A stretch of 18,180 nucleotides of DNA from Isotricha intestinalis (Eukaryota; Ciliophora; Litostomatea; Vestibuliferida; Isotrichidae), in NCBI GenBank assembly GCA_023807065.1, contig JAJJLU010000073.1, positions 1-18,180 of the forward strand. The letters run 5' to 3'. Positions within the stretch are counted from its first letter, which is position 1. Every line of letters begins with the position of its first letter. Made by a program: the position numbers and the translations under genes. Under the pieces are notes generated by a model that saw nothing but the letters and a program-made list of their open reading frames with translations, was not told the DNA's origin and did not search any database. Shown here piece after piece: positions 18,159 to 18,180 of this stretch.

Positions 18159-18180
18159 GGGGATTGGGGATTGGGGATTG
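18159..18180. repeat. Right telomere, (GGGGATT)n
   Basis: Three GGGGATT heptamers run to the end of the window, with a final G. The G-rich strand is 3'-terminal, the correct polarity for a right telomere and the complement of the left end. The junction is TTTT then GGGG, so the array starts in the same register as the left telomere (T followed by GGGGATT). It is shorter than the left array here, which may only reflect where the assembly stops. Confidence 0.93.

Overview
This 18,180-bp window looks like a complete linear chromosome rather than a slice of a larger one. It starts with six copies of the heptamer CCCCAAT and ends with three of its complement GGGGATT. That is the orientation expected of true telomeres at both ends. 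The DNA is extremely A+T-rich, and the genes are intronless where I can judge. All three large reading frames end in TAA, with no in-frame TAG or TGA, so the standard code applies. A small molecule with two telomeres, dense AT-rich genes and a C4A2T repeat points to a macronuclear minichromosome of a ciliate. The standard code excludes Tetrahymena/Paramecium-type codes. From memory, CCCCAAT-type telomeres and TAA-dominated standard-code genes are reported for litostome rumen ciliates (Entodinium and relatives), my best guess for the source.

Layout, left to right. (1) 1-49: telomere. (2) 50-1984, + strand: a reading frame already open when it leaves the telomere and with no ATG for its first ~880 bases, so its 5' part is missing. 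What remains looks like the Walker B part of a P-loop NTPase followed by a PD-(D/E)XK nuclease-like domain, the layout of Crinkler/RHS-type proteins. (3) 1985-3691: a gene-poor interval holding debris: a 124-bp MITE-like inverted-repeat element, a decayed ~85-residue fragment of the RNA polymerase II second subunit (RPB2) on the - strand, and a short + strand frame of unusual composition that begins where the RPB2 homology stops. (4) 3692-15703, - strand: one 4,003-residue gene for a giant surface protein. It has a signal peptide, about eight LamG/concanavalin-like modules alternating with Cys-rich linkers, an EGF domain, a GPS-like motif, one membrane helix, a ~300-residue charged cytosolic loop and a C-terminal group of 4-5 membrane segments. 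This recalls polycystin-1 or adhesion-receptor architecture without being a clear member. (5) 15704-15793: a 90-bp divergent promoter region. (6) 15794-17722, + strand: a 642-residue coiled-coil protein of unknown function. (7) 17723-18158: T-rich non-coding subtelomere, then the right telomere.

The receptor and coiled-coil genes share a divergent promoter and could be co-expressed; nothing else indicates a shared pathway. The most informative region is the left 2.8 kb, where a telomere-truncated gene, a mobile-element-like hairpin and pieces of unrelated genes lie together. It may record how this chromosome end was made.
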